Source: an uncultured Clostridia bacterium
GTDB lineage: Bacteria; Bacillota; Clostridia; Oscillospirales; Ruminococcaceae
Assembly (NCBI GenBank): GCA_945829235.1
Contig: CALZUA010000006.1
Location: 62,001 to 126,000, forward strand
DNA: 64,000 nt
Direction: 5' to 3'
The notes beneath the pieces are model-generated. The model did no database searches. It was not told the DNA's origin and saw only the letters and a program-made list of their open reading frames with translations. Each line of letters starts with the position of its first letter. Position 1 is the first letter of the stretch. The position numbers and the translations under genes are program-made. This document shows positions 1 through 10,088 of the stretch, piece by piece.

Positions 1-1
1 T

Positions 2-1194
<1,193 letters not shown>

Positions 1195-1195
<1 letters not shown>

Positions 1196-1974
1196 TGAGG
1201 ATTGTTTTTATCGGCGATGTTGTCGGGAAAAACGGTTGCGAGGCGCTGTCTGCGGAGTTGTTCAAGATAAAGAATGATTATCAAGCCGAGCTTGTTATCG
1301 TGAACGGCGAAAACAGCGCCGAGGGAAACGGCATCGACAAGCGCTCCGAGCAGGCGATTTTTGACGCGGGCGCGGACGTTATCACAACGGGCAATCACGC
1401 GTTCAACAAGTACGAGATTTTCGAGGAATTTGAGCGTTGCGACAGGCTCATTCGCCCCGCGAATTTCGGCACGGAGCTTGCGGGAAAGGGCGTTTGCGAG
1501 CTGGATTTCGGGAGCTTCAAGGTTTGCGTTTTGAACCTCATCGGAACAGCTTTTATGCAACCCTGCGACAACCCGTTCAAGTGCGCGGAACAGCTGTTGA
1601 AGGACATTGACGCGCGTGTGATTATCGTGGATTTTCACGCCGAGGCAACCTCCGAAAAGCGCGCGATGGGCTTTTTCCTCGCGGGAAAGGTAACGGCGGT
1701 TCTCGGCACGCACACCCACGTCCAGACTGCCGACGAGCAGATTATCGACGGCACGGGCTATATCACGGACGTTGGTATGACTGGACCGGCGGACTCGGTT
1801 CTCGGTGTTGACAAAAATATAATTATAGAAAAATTCCTCACCTATCGTCACAAAAAACACGTTTTCGCAGGCGGCGAGTGCCTTGTGAGCGGAGTTTGCC
1901 TTGACGTTGATGTGAAGAGCGGGAAATGCGTTTCAATCGAACGTTTTTGCAGAAGAATAAACGCTTCAGCATAA
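1195..1974 (+). CDS. YmdB-family metallophosphoesterase
   Basis: A 259-residue dinuclear-metal phosphodiesterase of the YmdB family (about 264 residues in Bacillus, where YmdB hydrolyses 2',3'-cyclic nucleotides and affects the choice between motility and biofilm). Metal-binding motifs are in order: the N-terminal GDVVG (Asp8), NGEN around residue 40, TGNHAF near 65, DFHAEATSEK near 145 and GTHTHVQTAD near 175, followed by ITDVGMTG. The ATG at 1195 overlaps the purA stop. A longer in-frame reading begins at 1132, but it lies wholly inside purA and adds nothing conserved. In Clostridia such genes are often found near sporulation genes, and here spoVS follows. Confidence 0.93.
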
Positions 1975-2032
1975 TACTATATAAATATTAAAATGGAAAG
2001 GTGAAACATAAAAGTTTCAAATGGTGATTAAA

Positions 2033-2293
2033 ATGGAAGTAGTAAAGGTTTCGGCACACTCGGTTCCAAAATCGGTTGCGGGAGCAATCGCGGCGGTTAT
2101 CCGCGAAAACCGCGAGGTTGAGGTTCAGGCGGTCGGCGCAGGCGCGGCAAATCAGGCGGTTAAGTCAATCGCGATTGCAAGAAGCTATATGGCGCTGGTC
2201 GGCGTGGATTTGATTTGCATTCCCGCGTTCACGACTGTCGTTATCGATGACGAGGAACGCACGGCGATGAAGTTTATCGTTGAACCGAGATAA
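2033..2293 (+). CDS. spoVS: Stage V sporulation protein S
   Basis: An 86-residue protein matching SpoVS over its full length: EVVKVSAHSVPKSVAGAIA, QAVGAGAANQAVKSIAIAR, GVDLICIPAFT and a C-terminal EERTAMKFIVEPR. SpoVS is a small Alba-like protein needed for late spore-coat and core development in Bacillus. The ATG at 2033 is preferred over the in-frame ATG at 2021 because GGTGA sits five bases before it and it gives exactly the family length. A small inverted repeat (GAAAC/GTTTC, 2003-2018) lies in the leader. The asparaginase gene follows directly. Together with spoVFAB at the other end of the window this supports a spore-former. Confidence 0.96.
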   Translation: MEVVKVSAHSVPKSVAGAIAAVIRENREVEVQAVGAGAANQAVKSIAIARSYMALVGVDLICIPAFTTVVIDDEERTAMKFIVEPR

Positions 2294-2294
2294 G

Positions 2295-3206
2295 TTGAGA
2301 AAAATTCTGCTGATAACAACGGGCGGCACAATCGCTTGCCCCGATACCGATGAAAGCCGTTCTCCCGAAAACGGCGCGAAACGGCTTCTCGAGCGGATTG
2401 ACGTGTTCCCCGAGAACGTGGAAATCACGAGCACTGCGATGTATTGCCGCGACAGCACGGATATGTCTCCCACGGAATGGACGGATATCGCGCGGTTTAT
2501 CCGCGATAGGTACGCGCAATTTAACGGCTTTGTGATAACGCACGGCACAGACACGCTCGGCTACGCCGCCGCGGCGCTCTCCTGCCTTATCCAAAACAGC
2601 GAGAAGCCGGTTGTACTCACGGGGAGTATGCTCCCGATGGAAGCGGAAAAATCCGATGCGCCGAGAAATCTCGCGGACGCGCTGGCTTTTGCCGCAGATG
2701 AACAATCGCGGGGAGTTGTTGTCGCGTTTGACGGGAAAATCATTGACGGGCGGTGCGCGGTCAAGATTGACACGCAGAGCGTTTCGGCGTTCGAGAGCGT
2801 AAACGAGCGCGAAATGCCCATTGGGAAAACGCGCTTTTTCGACAAGCTGGACGCGAGAATTGCGGTAATTCGGCTTGTTCCGGGCGTTGAGCCGCCGATT
2901 GTTTCGGATAACACGCGGGCGGTGTTGATACTTGGTTTCGGCACTGGTGGACTGCCGGGGCACGGCGGCTGGGAAAAGTGGCTGGAAACGCTGATTAACC
3001 GCGGCGTTTACATCATAATGTCAACGCAGGTTCTGCGCGGCGGGAGCGACCTTCGGCTGTACGAGGTCGGGAGTCGGCTCTCCGATAAGTACCCGATAAT
3101 TGACGCAGGAAAAATGACCGCAGAATACGCAGCGATGCGGGCAATGTTCGCGCTTGCCTATTCGGGCAATTTTGACGAGTTTCGGCGCGTTTTTCTGGAA
3201 CAGTAA
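2295..3206 (+). CDS. L-asparaginase, type I
   Basis: Hydrolyses L-asparagine to aspartate and ammonia in the cytoplasm. The 303-residue protein has the N-terminal catalytic threonine motif TTGGTIA, the second catalytic motif THGTDTLGYAA (Thr/Asp/Lys site) and the LTGSM-PM stretch, and later the ILGFGTGG and STQVLRGGSDLRLYEVG segments typical of AnsA-like enzymes. There is no signal peptide, fitting the cytosolic type I. The start is a TTG. 2295 gives MRKILLITTGGTI and directly follows the spoVS stop; an in-frame TTG at 2280 would overlap spoVS by 14 bases. Probably cotranscribed with spoVS. The start is less certain than the function. Confidence 0.92.
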   Translation: MRKILLITTGGTIACPDTDESRSPENGAKRLLERIDVFPENVEITSTAMYCRDSTDMSPTEWTDIARFIRDRYAQFNGFVITHGTDTLGYAAAALSCLIQNSEKPVVLTGSMLPMEAEKSDAPRNLADALAFAADEQSRGVVVAFDGKIIDGRCAVKIDTQSVSAFESVNEREMPIGKTRFFDKLDARIAVIRLVPGVEPPIVSDNTRAVLILGFGTGGLPGHGGWEKWLETLINRGVYIIMSTQVLRGGSDLRLYEVGSRLSDKYPIIDAGKMTAEYAAMRAMFALAYSGNFDEFRRVFLEQ

Positions 3207-3240
3207 TTTGGCAACGCTCGATAAATGAACAGATTTCGGG

Positions 3241-3570
3241 GATTTTTCCGCGGTGTTTTAACGCAATTCTCGGTGGTGAAAACGGATTAAACGGCACGAA
3301 TTTTTGTGTAAATTGCCAAAATCGACGGTTTATCGAAATTTGATGATTTTCGGCGAGAATTGCCCGAGATAACGCGAAATTCAGCGATTTTTCGCGGTGT
3401 TTTGCACACGTTTTTGGCAGTGAAAAACGACATAAACGGCGCGAATTTTTGTGCAAATTGCCAAAATTGGCGCTTTTGTCGAGATTTGTTGTTTTTCGGC
3501 GAGAATTGCTCCAAAAACACGAAATTCAGCGATTTTCCGCGGTAATTTCACGTTAAAACGAACAAAACAA
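3241..3570. repeat. 145-bp tandem repeat, locus A
   Basis: The gap between the asparaginase and kinase genes (3207-3625) holds two full copies and one partial copy of a diverged unit. Landmark GATTTTTC-CGCGGT begins at 3241, 3386 and 3531, a period of exactly 145 bases. Shared stretches in each unit are CGAATTTTTGTG, AAATTGCCAAAAT, TTTTCGGCGAGAATTGC and GAAATTCAGCGATTTT. Short open frames run through it on both strands but differ between copies and have no ribosome site. The same unit recurs at 24.56-24.99 kb. It is treated as noncoding repeat DNA of unknown role. Confidence 0.85.
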
Positions 3571-3625
3571 CCACAAATTCAGCGCATTTACGGCGCATCA
3601 ATTATTTTTGAAAGGCGGCATTTTT

Positions 3626-4540
3626 ATGAAATGTATCCCAATCGAACAGCTCAACAACGCCGCGAAAACGCCTACACAGCTTGTCGCGGACGGCGAAAAG
3701 GTGTATGCCCAGCAGATTGAACACGCCGCGCGCAGTATTTTTGAGCGCCGCAATGAGCGTCCCGTGGTTCTTCTGTCGGGACCGTCTGGTTCGGGAAAAA
3801 CAACCTCCGCGCATCGAATTGCCGCGTTGCTCGAAAGCTACGGTTGCAAGGCGCACACGATTTCGATGGACAACTATTTTCTGCCGATGCACGAAAACGA
3901 AGCCGCACGCGATGAAAACGGCAACATCGACTTTGAAAGCCCGTTGCGGCTTGATATACCGCTGTTCAAACAGCACCTTGAAATGCTCTTCAAGGGCGAA
4001 AAAATTGACATTCCCGCGTTTGATTTCGCGAAACAGGAACGCCTTCCCGGAATGCCGCTTAAGCGTAGCAAAGGTGAGCTGGTTATCCTCGAGGGAATTC
4101 ACGCTCTGAACCCGCTTGTGACGGGCAATTCCGACGATTTCACGACCTGCGTTTACGTCAGTGTGAGAACCCGAATTTCCGATGGTGACAAGCTCCTGCA
4201 CCCGTCCAAAATCCGCTTGATGCGTAGACTTATGCGCGACAAACTGTTCCGCGGGCGTAGCATTACCGAAACGTTTGAGTTTTTCAAGTCGGTTGAACGC
4301 GGCGAAAATTTGTACATAATGCCGTACAAGAACCGCGCGGATTTCGATATCGATACCTTTATAGAATACGAGCCGCTCGTTTACCGCGATATTCTGTTGC
4401 CGGATTTGGCGGCGGCATCGCCGCACTATGCGGATTACGGTGACTACGAGGATATCGAGTACTTTTTGAAGTTGCTCGAACCGGTTGAACGAGAATTTGT
4501 GCCGGATAATTCTCTGATTAAGGAGTTTATCGGGAACTGA
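3626..4540 (+). CDS. Uridine-kinase-like nucleoside kinase
   Basis: A P-loop kinase of the uridine kinase/phosphoribulokinase superfamily, 304 residues. The Walker A motif GPSGSGKTT is at about residue 50, preceded by a 45-residue N-terminal extension (LNNAAKTPTQLVADGEKVYAQQI). The acceptor region SMDNYF follows near residue 85, then a Walker-B-like VILEGIHALNP near 155, and RLMRRLMRD and FRGRS downstream as in Udk proteins. The start is the ATG at 3626 with AAAGGCGG eight bases upstream. It likely phosphorylates uridine, cytidine or a related nucleoside; the exact substrate cannot be told. Monocistronic: preceded by the repeat locus and followed by a strong terminator. Confidence 0.85.
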   Translation: MKCIPIEQLNNAAKTPTQLVADGEKVYAQQIEHAARSIFERRNERPVVLLSGPSGSGKTTSAHRIAALLESYGCKAHTISMDNYFLPMHENEAARDENGNIDFESPLRLDIPLFKQHLEMLFKGEKIDIPAFDFAKQERLPGMPLKRSKGELVILEGIHALNPLVTGNSDDFTTCVYVSVRTRISDGDKLLHPSKIRLMRRLMRDKLFRGRSITETFEFFKSVERGENLYIMPYKNRADFDIDTFIEYEPLVYRDILLPDLAAASPHYADYGDYEDIEYFLKLLEPVEREFVPDNSLIKEFIGN

Positions 4541-4545
4541 AAATT

Positions 4546-4576
4546 GCCCCCGCCTTGAAAGCGGGGGGTGTTTTTG
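4546..4576. terminator. Bidirectional intrinsic terminator
   Basis: A CCCCCGC/GCGGGGG stem (4547-4553 with 4561-4567) with a seven-base loop, followed by GTGTTTTT on the plus strand and A/T-rich sequence on the other side. It ends the kinase transcript and can also end the minus-strand island transcript. Confidence 0.85.
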
Positions 4577-4660
4577 TACAACGCACTTAGCGAGAGGTGT
4601 TGCACCGCCCTTGATGCGATTTTGCTTATGTGAATTTAACCTTTTTAGCAACTTGTTCAT

Positions 4661-6457
4661 TTATTTTTCTTTGTTTGTTTTTTGAGAAATAATAAACTCC
4701 CTGATATACTTGAACGGAAAAGGCACAACCGTCAGTTGCCCATTGCGAACAAACGATACATTCATCAACGGCAGAAGCCTGCTGAACTCTCCGTTGCCCG
4801 ATTTCGCTTGAGTGACACACCTTATCAATGCGGAAGTCTGTATCGACGGTTTCATACCGCTGCCACAAATGCCAACAAAGTAATACTCCTTGTCATCAAT
4901 ACGGAAATTGCGTATCTCGGTGACAGACGTGAGATAATCCTCTCGGCTCTCCTTGTTTCTCAAAAAAGTATTTCCGCTTTCAAGCTCGTTGTCAAGCGCT
5001 TCAAATTCGGGCAACGTAAACAGCTCCGTGTTACGAATAACAAGTATATCATCGTCTGAATACTTTACAACACCGACAACTTGTTTATCATCATCGAAAA
5101 TCTGCACGCAAGTTGAATACTCGTTCATTTCAAACAGATTCAAATGTTGCTCCGAAAAAGCAAAAGTTCCGTCGGGCTTAATTGTCATAAAGAAATAGCG
5201 TGGAGCTTCACCGCCTGTTGATAAGCCGAATGCAATATCCTTATCAAAACCGAGTCCATTCCAATCGAAAAGCGATATTCTGCCCTTACTGATATCGTCC
5301 TTTATAATTAGTTCGTGGATAACCGTGCTTACCGCAAACCTGCTGTTGTGGGCAAAGTCCTCGAATGTAATATGCTGAACAGTAAATCCTCTCAAATCAT
5401 CTTGGTGTGGGTCGTCCTTTTCGGTTTGATAATAATCCTTGTTATGTATAAGCCGCAAATTCAGAGCTTTCTTGCTCAACCGCGAGCCGCTCTCAACAGA
5501 ACAACCGTATTTCTCACGGATTATATTGATGATATTTTCGCATAGCTCTTCGGATTGCTGATTTTTCACGCAGTCAATCAGCTTGACGGTTTTGTCGGAA
5601 AGAAACGCTTTTACCGCCAACTCGTTTTCTTTTGCGGTAGACTTTGTGTCAATTGTTGCGTAATCGCGGACGCTCTGAAACTCAATTTCCGCCATTCCGA
5701 AATAGCGAGAATTAAAGCCCTCCACGATTTGTGACAGCACGCCAACCTTTGATGATGCATAAGCTTTAGCGCTGCTTATATCAAGGAACGCAATCTCGTT
5801 CTTGTGGTTATCGACTTGCCTCATAATAAAATCGGGCGCGTCATCGTCAGCAGTCTTTCTTCTCATAGAGTTATCCGATGATAAGACATACTTTGGATAG
5901 TCCTCAAATTTCCTTTTGGTAAAGGTTATTTTATTACGCAGTTTTGTCGATGTGAAAGTGTGAACGCCGAGCTTGATGAAACATTCTTCCGGCACCTTTA
6001 TCTCAAGCGTCATAATGCTCCAAACGATATTGTCCTTACTCTTGTGTATCCATTCGGGCATAAACACATAGAGATGACCGGTAAGGTTGTTGAATTTCAG
6101 CAGTGGGTGATTTTTGGCGGCAAGTCCATTGAGCAACAGCTGAAGGAGCTGATAATCAGCAATTTCTGCGCTCTTTTTTTGCGATATAGAAATGGAACTG
6201 CCGTATTCGGTATCATTCAGCACGTTTTTCAAGCGAGAAAGATTTTCCGAACTATGCTTTAGCAGGACGTAAAAACGCCTTCCCTTTTCAAACAGAACAG
6301 CCTTTACGTCTTTGTCTAACAACGGTGCGTCGATGATTTTTGCGCCGCTATTGATATATTTCATTGACGTTTCCAGACAGAATATATCAAATTCTTCGTC
6401 AATCTTTTGGTGGTTAAATTTAGGTATAACCTTATTCGTGCGAATTACAGATTTCAT
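4661..6457 (-). CDS. Unknown protein partnered with helicase-nuclease
   Basis: A 598-residue soluble protein that I do not recognise. No signal peptide, membrane segment or zinc motif is visible. It is the second gene of a two-gene operon; its ATG lies 26 bases inside the upstream helicase gene, so the two are translationally coupled and probably act together. Distinct blocks are an N-terminal third ending in a beta-rich stretch (LEIKVPEE, LGVHTFTSTKLRNKITF), a middle block (about residues 330-365) with LNLRLIHNKDYYQ and VQHITFEDF, and a conserved-looking C-terminus VRNGQLTVVPFPFKYIREFI. The overall build, a long alpha/beta protein beside a helicase and nuclease, is reminiscent of Argonaute/PIWI-like defence proteins, but no catalytic tetrad can be assigned by eye, so that is only a hypothesis. 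The gene is AT-richer than its flanks, suggesting transfer. Confidence 0.9.
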   Translation of the reverse strand: MKSVIRTNKVIPKFNHQKIDEEFDIFCLETSMKYINSGAKIIDAPLLDKDVKAVLFEKGRRFYVLLKHSSENLSRLKNVLNDTEYGSSISISQKKSAEIADYQLLQLLLNGLAAKNHPLLKFNNLTGHLYVFMPEWIHKSKDNIVWSIMTLEIKVPEECFIKLGVHTFTSTKLRNKITFTKRKFEDYPKYVLSSDNSMRRKTADDDAPDFIMRQVDNHKNEIAFLDISSAKAYASSKVGVLSQIVEGFNSRYFGMAEIEFQSVRDYATIDTKSTAKENELAVKAFLSDKTVKLIDCVKNQQSEELCENIINIIREKYGCSVESGSRLSKKALNLRLIHNKDYYQTEKDDPHQDDLRGFTVQHITFEDFAHNSRFAVSTVIHELIIKDDISKGRISLFDWNGLGFDKDIAFGLSTGGEAPRYFFMTIKPDGTFAFSEQHLNLFEMNEYSTCVQIFDDDKQVVGVVKYSDDDILVIRNTELFTLPEFEALDNELESGNTFLRNKESREDYLTSVTEIRNFRIDDKEYYFVGICGSGMKPSIQTSALIRCVTQAKSGNGEFSRLLPLMNVSFVRNGQLTVVPFPFKYIREFIISQKTNKEK

Positions 6458-9400
6458 CTAAACACCTTCTTATTTTTGTTGCCGCATCTTTATTTACATC
6501 AACCGATGAATTGTTGTCTGTCATCAGCGAGGGACAACAAACAAGAGTTATCCCGTCAATATGCTTAACCTTTGTTGAATACACATCGTCCGCTAAGATA
6601 TTAGCCACTATTACACACTCGGCTTTACACTCTTTTGCTTTTCCGATTACCTTTTTCAAGGTTTCTTCCTCGTCAAAATGAGTTGCTTCGTGCCAGTTCT
6701 TGAAATCAACATACACCGGCAAGCTCGGCACTTTATAATCGAACAACTCAAACAGCGCAGGCTCTTTGATTGCTTCCAATGCAATGTTCAATACGCTCTT
6801 AAACCAAAACCAGCCCGCAACTTCACCCAAAGCGCCTTTGTAAATGTTGTTGAATAAAGCCGCCGACATATTGAATTTGTTAGGAGCAAACGTTGTTGCC
6901 CAGCCGTTGTTGTTGAAATACTCCTTCATTCCGCTGAACAGAAGAATTCTATCCAGCTTTGCGGCTGTTGCTGATACCTCACAAGGGAAACCGCTTGTGC
7001 GAATAAAGCTGATTTTTGTCCTGCTGTAATCCTCGTCTTGCGAATAATAGTATTTATTCGATATCTCTCCCATTTGTATATAGAATTGACTTAATCTGAA
7101 ATCAGAATATACTTCTTCCTCTGTTGCAGTAGGCTTTTCAAGCACCAAACGTCGCAAATCCTCCCATTGCTTCATTTTATGCTCGTCCCATTCTTCGCGG
7201 AGCATACCGTTGATAAATCGGTTTACACGGTCGGAACACAATTCGCCTTTCGCTATTAAATCGGGGTTTGTTATTTCAGCCGTGCCGTGTTTCTTAATCT
7301 CGTCAATAAGCGCCAACACCTCGGGATTGAGCAAACGATTGTCAGCAATTCCAACTTGGAAATAATCGCATATATTTGAATCAGCATAGATGTAAATATT
7401 CGGCTGTTTCATATTTGTACGGCACATACGCCCGATAGCCTGTACAATCTGCTTTGTTGCATAAAAACAAACGCTGGGCGTTTTATAGCTTGCGTCATGG
7501 AACTTTTTCCCGTAAAAATACTTACCGAAGGCTTTCTTTATATTCTGACTAGCAGTATCTTGCGAAATCTCACCATTTTCCTGAAGATACTCTGTTTCAA
7601 AGATATACTTGACGAAATCCTTATCCTCAATAGCGGAATCAGAGTTCATATTAACAGTAAGATGTGTTGGTTTATCAAGATATATTGCGTCAAAATCCTT
7701 TTGCGCTGAACTCGGTCGGTTGTTAGTCTTAATCAGAGTGCCGACTAAATCGGCGGGAATGTCATATTGCAGATTTTGTCCCGCACCGCTAGTCTGATAA
7801 GCGGATATCACAAAGAGCTTTTCGCCTCTCGCAAGCCTTGCGGTCAACAGAGCTTTCTTTTCATCATAACCGTTTCCGTCAAGCCGGAAAACCATTTGCT
7901 TAACAGCATCAGCCTTTGCTCCCGCTATCAATGCGAAAAGATTATACAAAACATCAATATCAAGGTGTTTGTCGCCCGATTTCGGGTGCTTGTTCAAAAC
8001 ACAGAGGAATGAACGTATATCCGTGTGAGATATAAATTGCTTGAAAGCAAGAGCGATTTTGAAATACCTTTCATGAAAAAAAGTATTGTTGTTTTGTTCG
8101 CCGGACAAGGCGCGTTCAACTAATGTGTTGGCGGTTTCTGATAACTCATAATTATCAAATAATCTATTCCAAAGTTTGACAGAATAATCTGAACTCTCGA
8201 ATAATTCAGCGTGGATAGAAATGTCTTTGTATCCGTTTTGAGATTTGTCAAACTCGATTTTAAGCCTGTTATAATCGTTGTCTGAAATAGTAGTATAGTC
8301 ATCTCCCATTTTAAGTGAAAAGTAGTACAAGTCGTAATTGCACAACACCGACGGCAAAGTAGCTGTCGCCGAAACTCCGATTACTTTTGATTTCTCGCAA
8401 AGTCTTGTTAAAATCCGCTCAGGCGTTTGAGAGAACGAAATCATTGATATTATTGTCTTGAACTCATAGTTGGGGGAGTTTTCAAAGGCAAAATATCTAA
8501 ATCCATTCTTATATAACGATAAATCATATTTTGAATCGGCATTGCTGTTTTTTGACTTACTATTCATCATCAATATTTGCGTAACCAAATAGTTCTCGTA
8601 AACACTGCCAAGATTGAACTCCGTCAACACGCTTCGTATCGCAGATTCAAATGAATATTCCTCCTCGCCGTCTTTCATTTGTTCGCGGCGAACTTGATAA
8701 TAGTTAGCGGCAAAAATACGGACAATGCTTTGAAAACAAGATACAAACCACCTCAGCTTGCCCAAGAGGATTTGAATACTGTTCTTGTCGGCAGGTTTGT
8801 CAGCAGAAAAAGTTATTTTGTTAATCTTATCTTTTTTGTCGGTATAAGTCGAAACAAAGCGGTTTTGACCATTCAGGATAGAGATATACCTATGGTCGTT
8901 AAACAGGAAGTTGCTTGTTTCCTGCTCGGCGTTGTCGGTTTTGTGATTGAACTGAAGCGAGTATGTATTAAAAATATTGTCAGCCTTTTCCTTCAAATCT
9001 TTCAAAACATCTTTCAACGATTGCTTGCTATATTCCCCGCTCTTCCTTTTTTCGGACGGAACGAAGAATTTTTCGGGAAAAGTTTTGTTTTGAAGAACGG
9101 CGTAGATATGATTAAACAGCTCAATGTAATCTAATTTTTCTTGCAGTCCTTCCTCGATTATATGTTTGAGTATGGTTTCTTTTGTAGCGTCAAATTCATC
9201 GATAAAAACCAAAGCTCCGTTTATTATCGAGGAATTGTAGAAAGTATAGCTTTTCTCTACAATGGTAGAATGAGGGCAAATGAACTTGTCCATACTCATA
9301 AACAAAACCTGTTTTTCGCGAGTGAACACCGCGGGATAGAGCTTGCCAACCCACTGCCAAGCACTATCCGTCTTTATCGCAAGCAATCTATCATTAACGG

Positions 9401-9893
9401 TTTTAAATTTTTTGTACAATATCATTTGCAGGTAGTTTCTAAAAATGCGCTCGGTATTGCGAGAAAAATTGTCACTAACACTTTTGATAAAGTCGGCGTT
9501 TTGTCCCTTTTCGGCATTTTGCAGAAACTCTACGTCTGCCTTGAAATTCTTAAATTCATCGCTATATTTAATTTCATCGGGTATATCTTTGAGCATTGCG
9601 GAATTGTAATTGTTTAAAGCGGTTTCGGAGTTTGGCTTCAAATTTATAACCCGTTCTTTAAAAAGCTGTGAAAGTCCCAATTTGTCAAGACGCTGTTCAA
9701 GTTCATCATCAGGCAAATTCTTTTTCTGCGTTGTGATGAAGAAAACCTTTTTATCGGAATTGCTTTCATCCGTCATAAAATCAACAATGTACTTTATAAC
9801 CGAATAAGTTTTACCAAAACCTGTCGGCATATTCAAAAGCAACAAGCCGTTTTCTCTGTCATTTTCTTTGAAAGATTTAATGCAATGGTACAT
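6432..9893 (-). CDS. SF2 helicase fused to PD-(D/E)XK-like nuclease
   Basis: An 1153-residue protein, first gene of the island operon. Superfamily 2 helicase motifs are in order: Walker A MPTGFGKT (residues 22-29), a DEFD motif II (232-235, in place of DEAD/DEAH), a GVSAT motif III near 508, ISAYQTSGAGQNLQYD (motif V) near 700 and VQAIGRMCR (motif VI) near 818. The Walker motif comes almost at the N-terminus, as in Cas3-type cores, but there is no HD domain. The C-terminal 150 residues contain GALGEVAGW (near 1022), then FDYKV and VYVDFKNW (near 1063), spaced like the E, D and DxK of a PD-(D/E)XK nuclease. The start is strongly supported: AAAGGAGG lies seven bases before the ATG and a consensus promoter is upstream. 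No methyltransferase is adjacent, so it is not a standard type III restriction system. Function, probably phage or plasmid defence, is inferred. Confidence 0.92.
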   Translation of the reverse strand: MYHCIKSFKENDRENGLLLLNMPTGFGKTYSVIKYIVDFMTDESNSDKKVFFITTQKKNLPDDELEQRLDKLGLSQLFKERVINLKPNSETALNNYNSAMLKDIPDEIKYSDEFKNFKADVEFLQNAEKGQNADFIKSVSDNFSRNTERIFRNYLQMILYKKFKTVNDRLLAIKTDSAWQWVGKLYPAVFTREKQVLFMSMDKFICPHSTIVEKSYTFYNSSIINGALVFIDEFDATKETILKHIIEEGLQEKLDYIELFNHIYAVLQNKTFPEKFFVPSEKRKSGEYSKQSLKDVLKDLKEKADNIFNTYSLQFNHKTDNAEQETSNFLFNDHRYISILNGQNRFVSTYTDKKDKINKITFSADKPADKNSIQILLGKLRWFVSCFQSIVRIFAANYYQVRREQMKDGEEEYSFESAIRSVLTEFNLGSVYENYLVTQILMMNSKSKNSNADSKYDLSLYKNGFRYFAFENSPNYEFKTIISMISFSQTPERILTRLCEKSKVIGVSATATLPSVLCNYDLYYFSLKMGDDYTTISDNDYNRLKIEFDKSQNGYKDISIHAELFESSDYSVKLWNRLFDNYELSETANTLVERALSGEQNNNTFFHERYFKIALAFKQFISHTDIRSFLCVLNKHPKSGDKHLDIDVLYNLFALIAGAKADAVKQMVFRLDGNGYDEKKALLTARLARGEKLFVISAYQTSGAGQNLQYDIPADLVGTLIKTNNRPSSAQKDFDAIYLDKPTHLTVNMNSDSAIEDKDFVKYIFETEYLQENGEISQDTASQNIKKAFGKYFYGKKFHDASYKTPSVCFYATKQIVQAIGRMCRTNMKQPNIYIYADSNICDYFQVGIADNRLLNPEVLALIDEIKKHGTAEITNPDLIAKGELCSDRVNRFINGMLREEWDEHKMKQWEDLRRLVLEKPTATEEEVYSDFRLSQFYIQMGEISNKYYYSQDEDYSRTKISFIRTSGFPCEVSATAAKLDRILLFSGMKEYFNNNGWATTFAPNKFNMSAALFNNIYKGALGEVAGWFWFKSVLNIALEAIKEPALFELFDYKVPSLPVYVDFKNWHEATHFDEEETLKKVIGKAKECKAECVIVANILADDVYSTKVKHIDGITLVCCPSLMTDNNSSVDVNKDAATKIRRCLDEICNSHE

Positions 9894-9950
9894 AGTGCCT
9901 CCTTTGTGCGCTTTCAGTTAACGTGTTTTGCAAGAACTTTTCTTTGTTAT

Positions 9951-9979
9951 ATTATATCATCAAATAATATACAAATCAA
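9951..9979 (-). promoter_or_regulatory. Sigma-A promoter of helicase operon
   Basis: On the minus strand, -35 TTGATT (9979-9974), 17-base spacer, -10 TATAAT (9956-9951). It lies about 50 bases before the helicase ribosome site, so the island has its own promoter. Confidence 0.8.
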
Positions 9980-10054
9980 TAGAAAAATGGAACTTTTCTC
10001 TAGTGCTGAAAAAATTTTCCTCTTTTTCATAAGGCGGCTCGGCAATTGCTACAA

Positions 10055-10088
10055 ACAAAAAAGCAGTGCGGTCAGGCACTGCTTTTGG
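10055..10088 (-). terminator. Terminator of ABC exporter operon
   Basis: GCAGTGC/GCACTGC stem (10063-10069 with 10076-10082) followed on the minus strand by a run of six T. It separates the ABC operon from the helicase promoter. Confidence 0.85.

Noticed and set aside
3241..3570. Possible CRISPR array
   Set aside because: The period is 145 bases and the whole unit is repeated with drift; there are no short identical repeats separated by unique spacers and no cas genes.
3602..4660. 352-codon open frame on the minus strand opposite the nucleoside kinase
   Set aside because: It lies fully over a well-supported kinase gene, has no ribosome site or family pattern, and is due to the GC-rich third positions of the sense gene.
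6432..9893. Type III restriction subunit or Cas3
   Set aside because: No Mod methyltransferase or cas gene is adjacent and there is no HD domain; kept as an unclassified helicase-nuclease.
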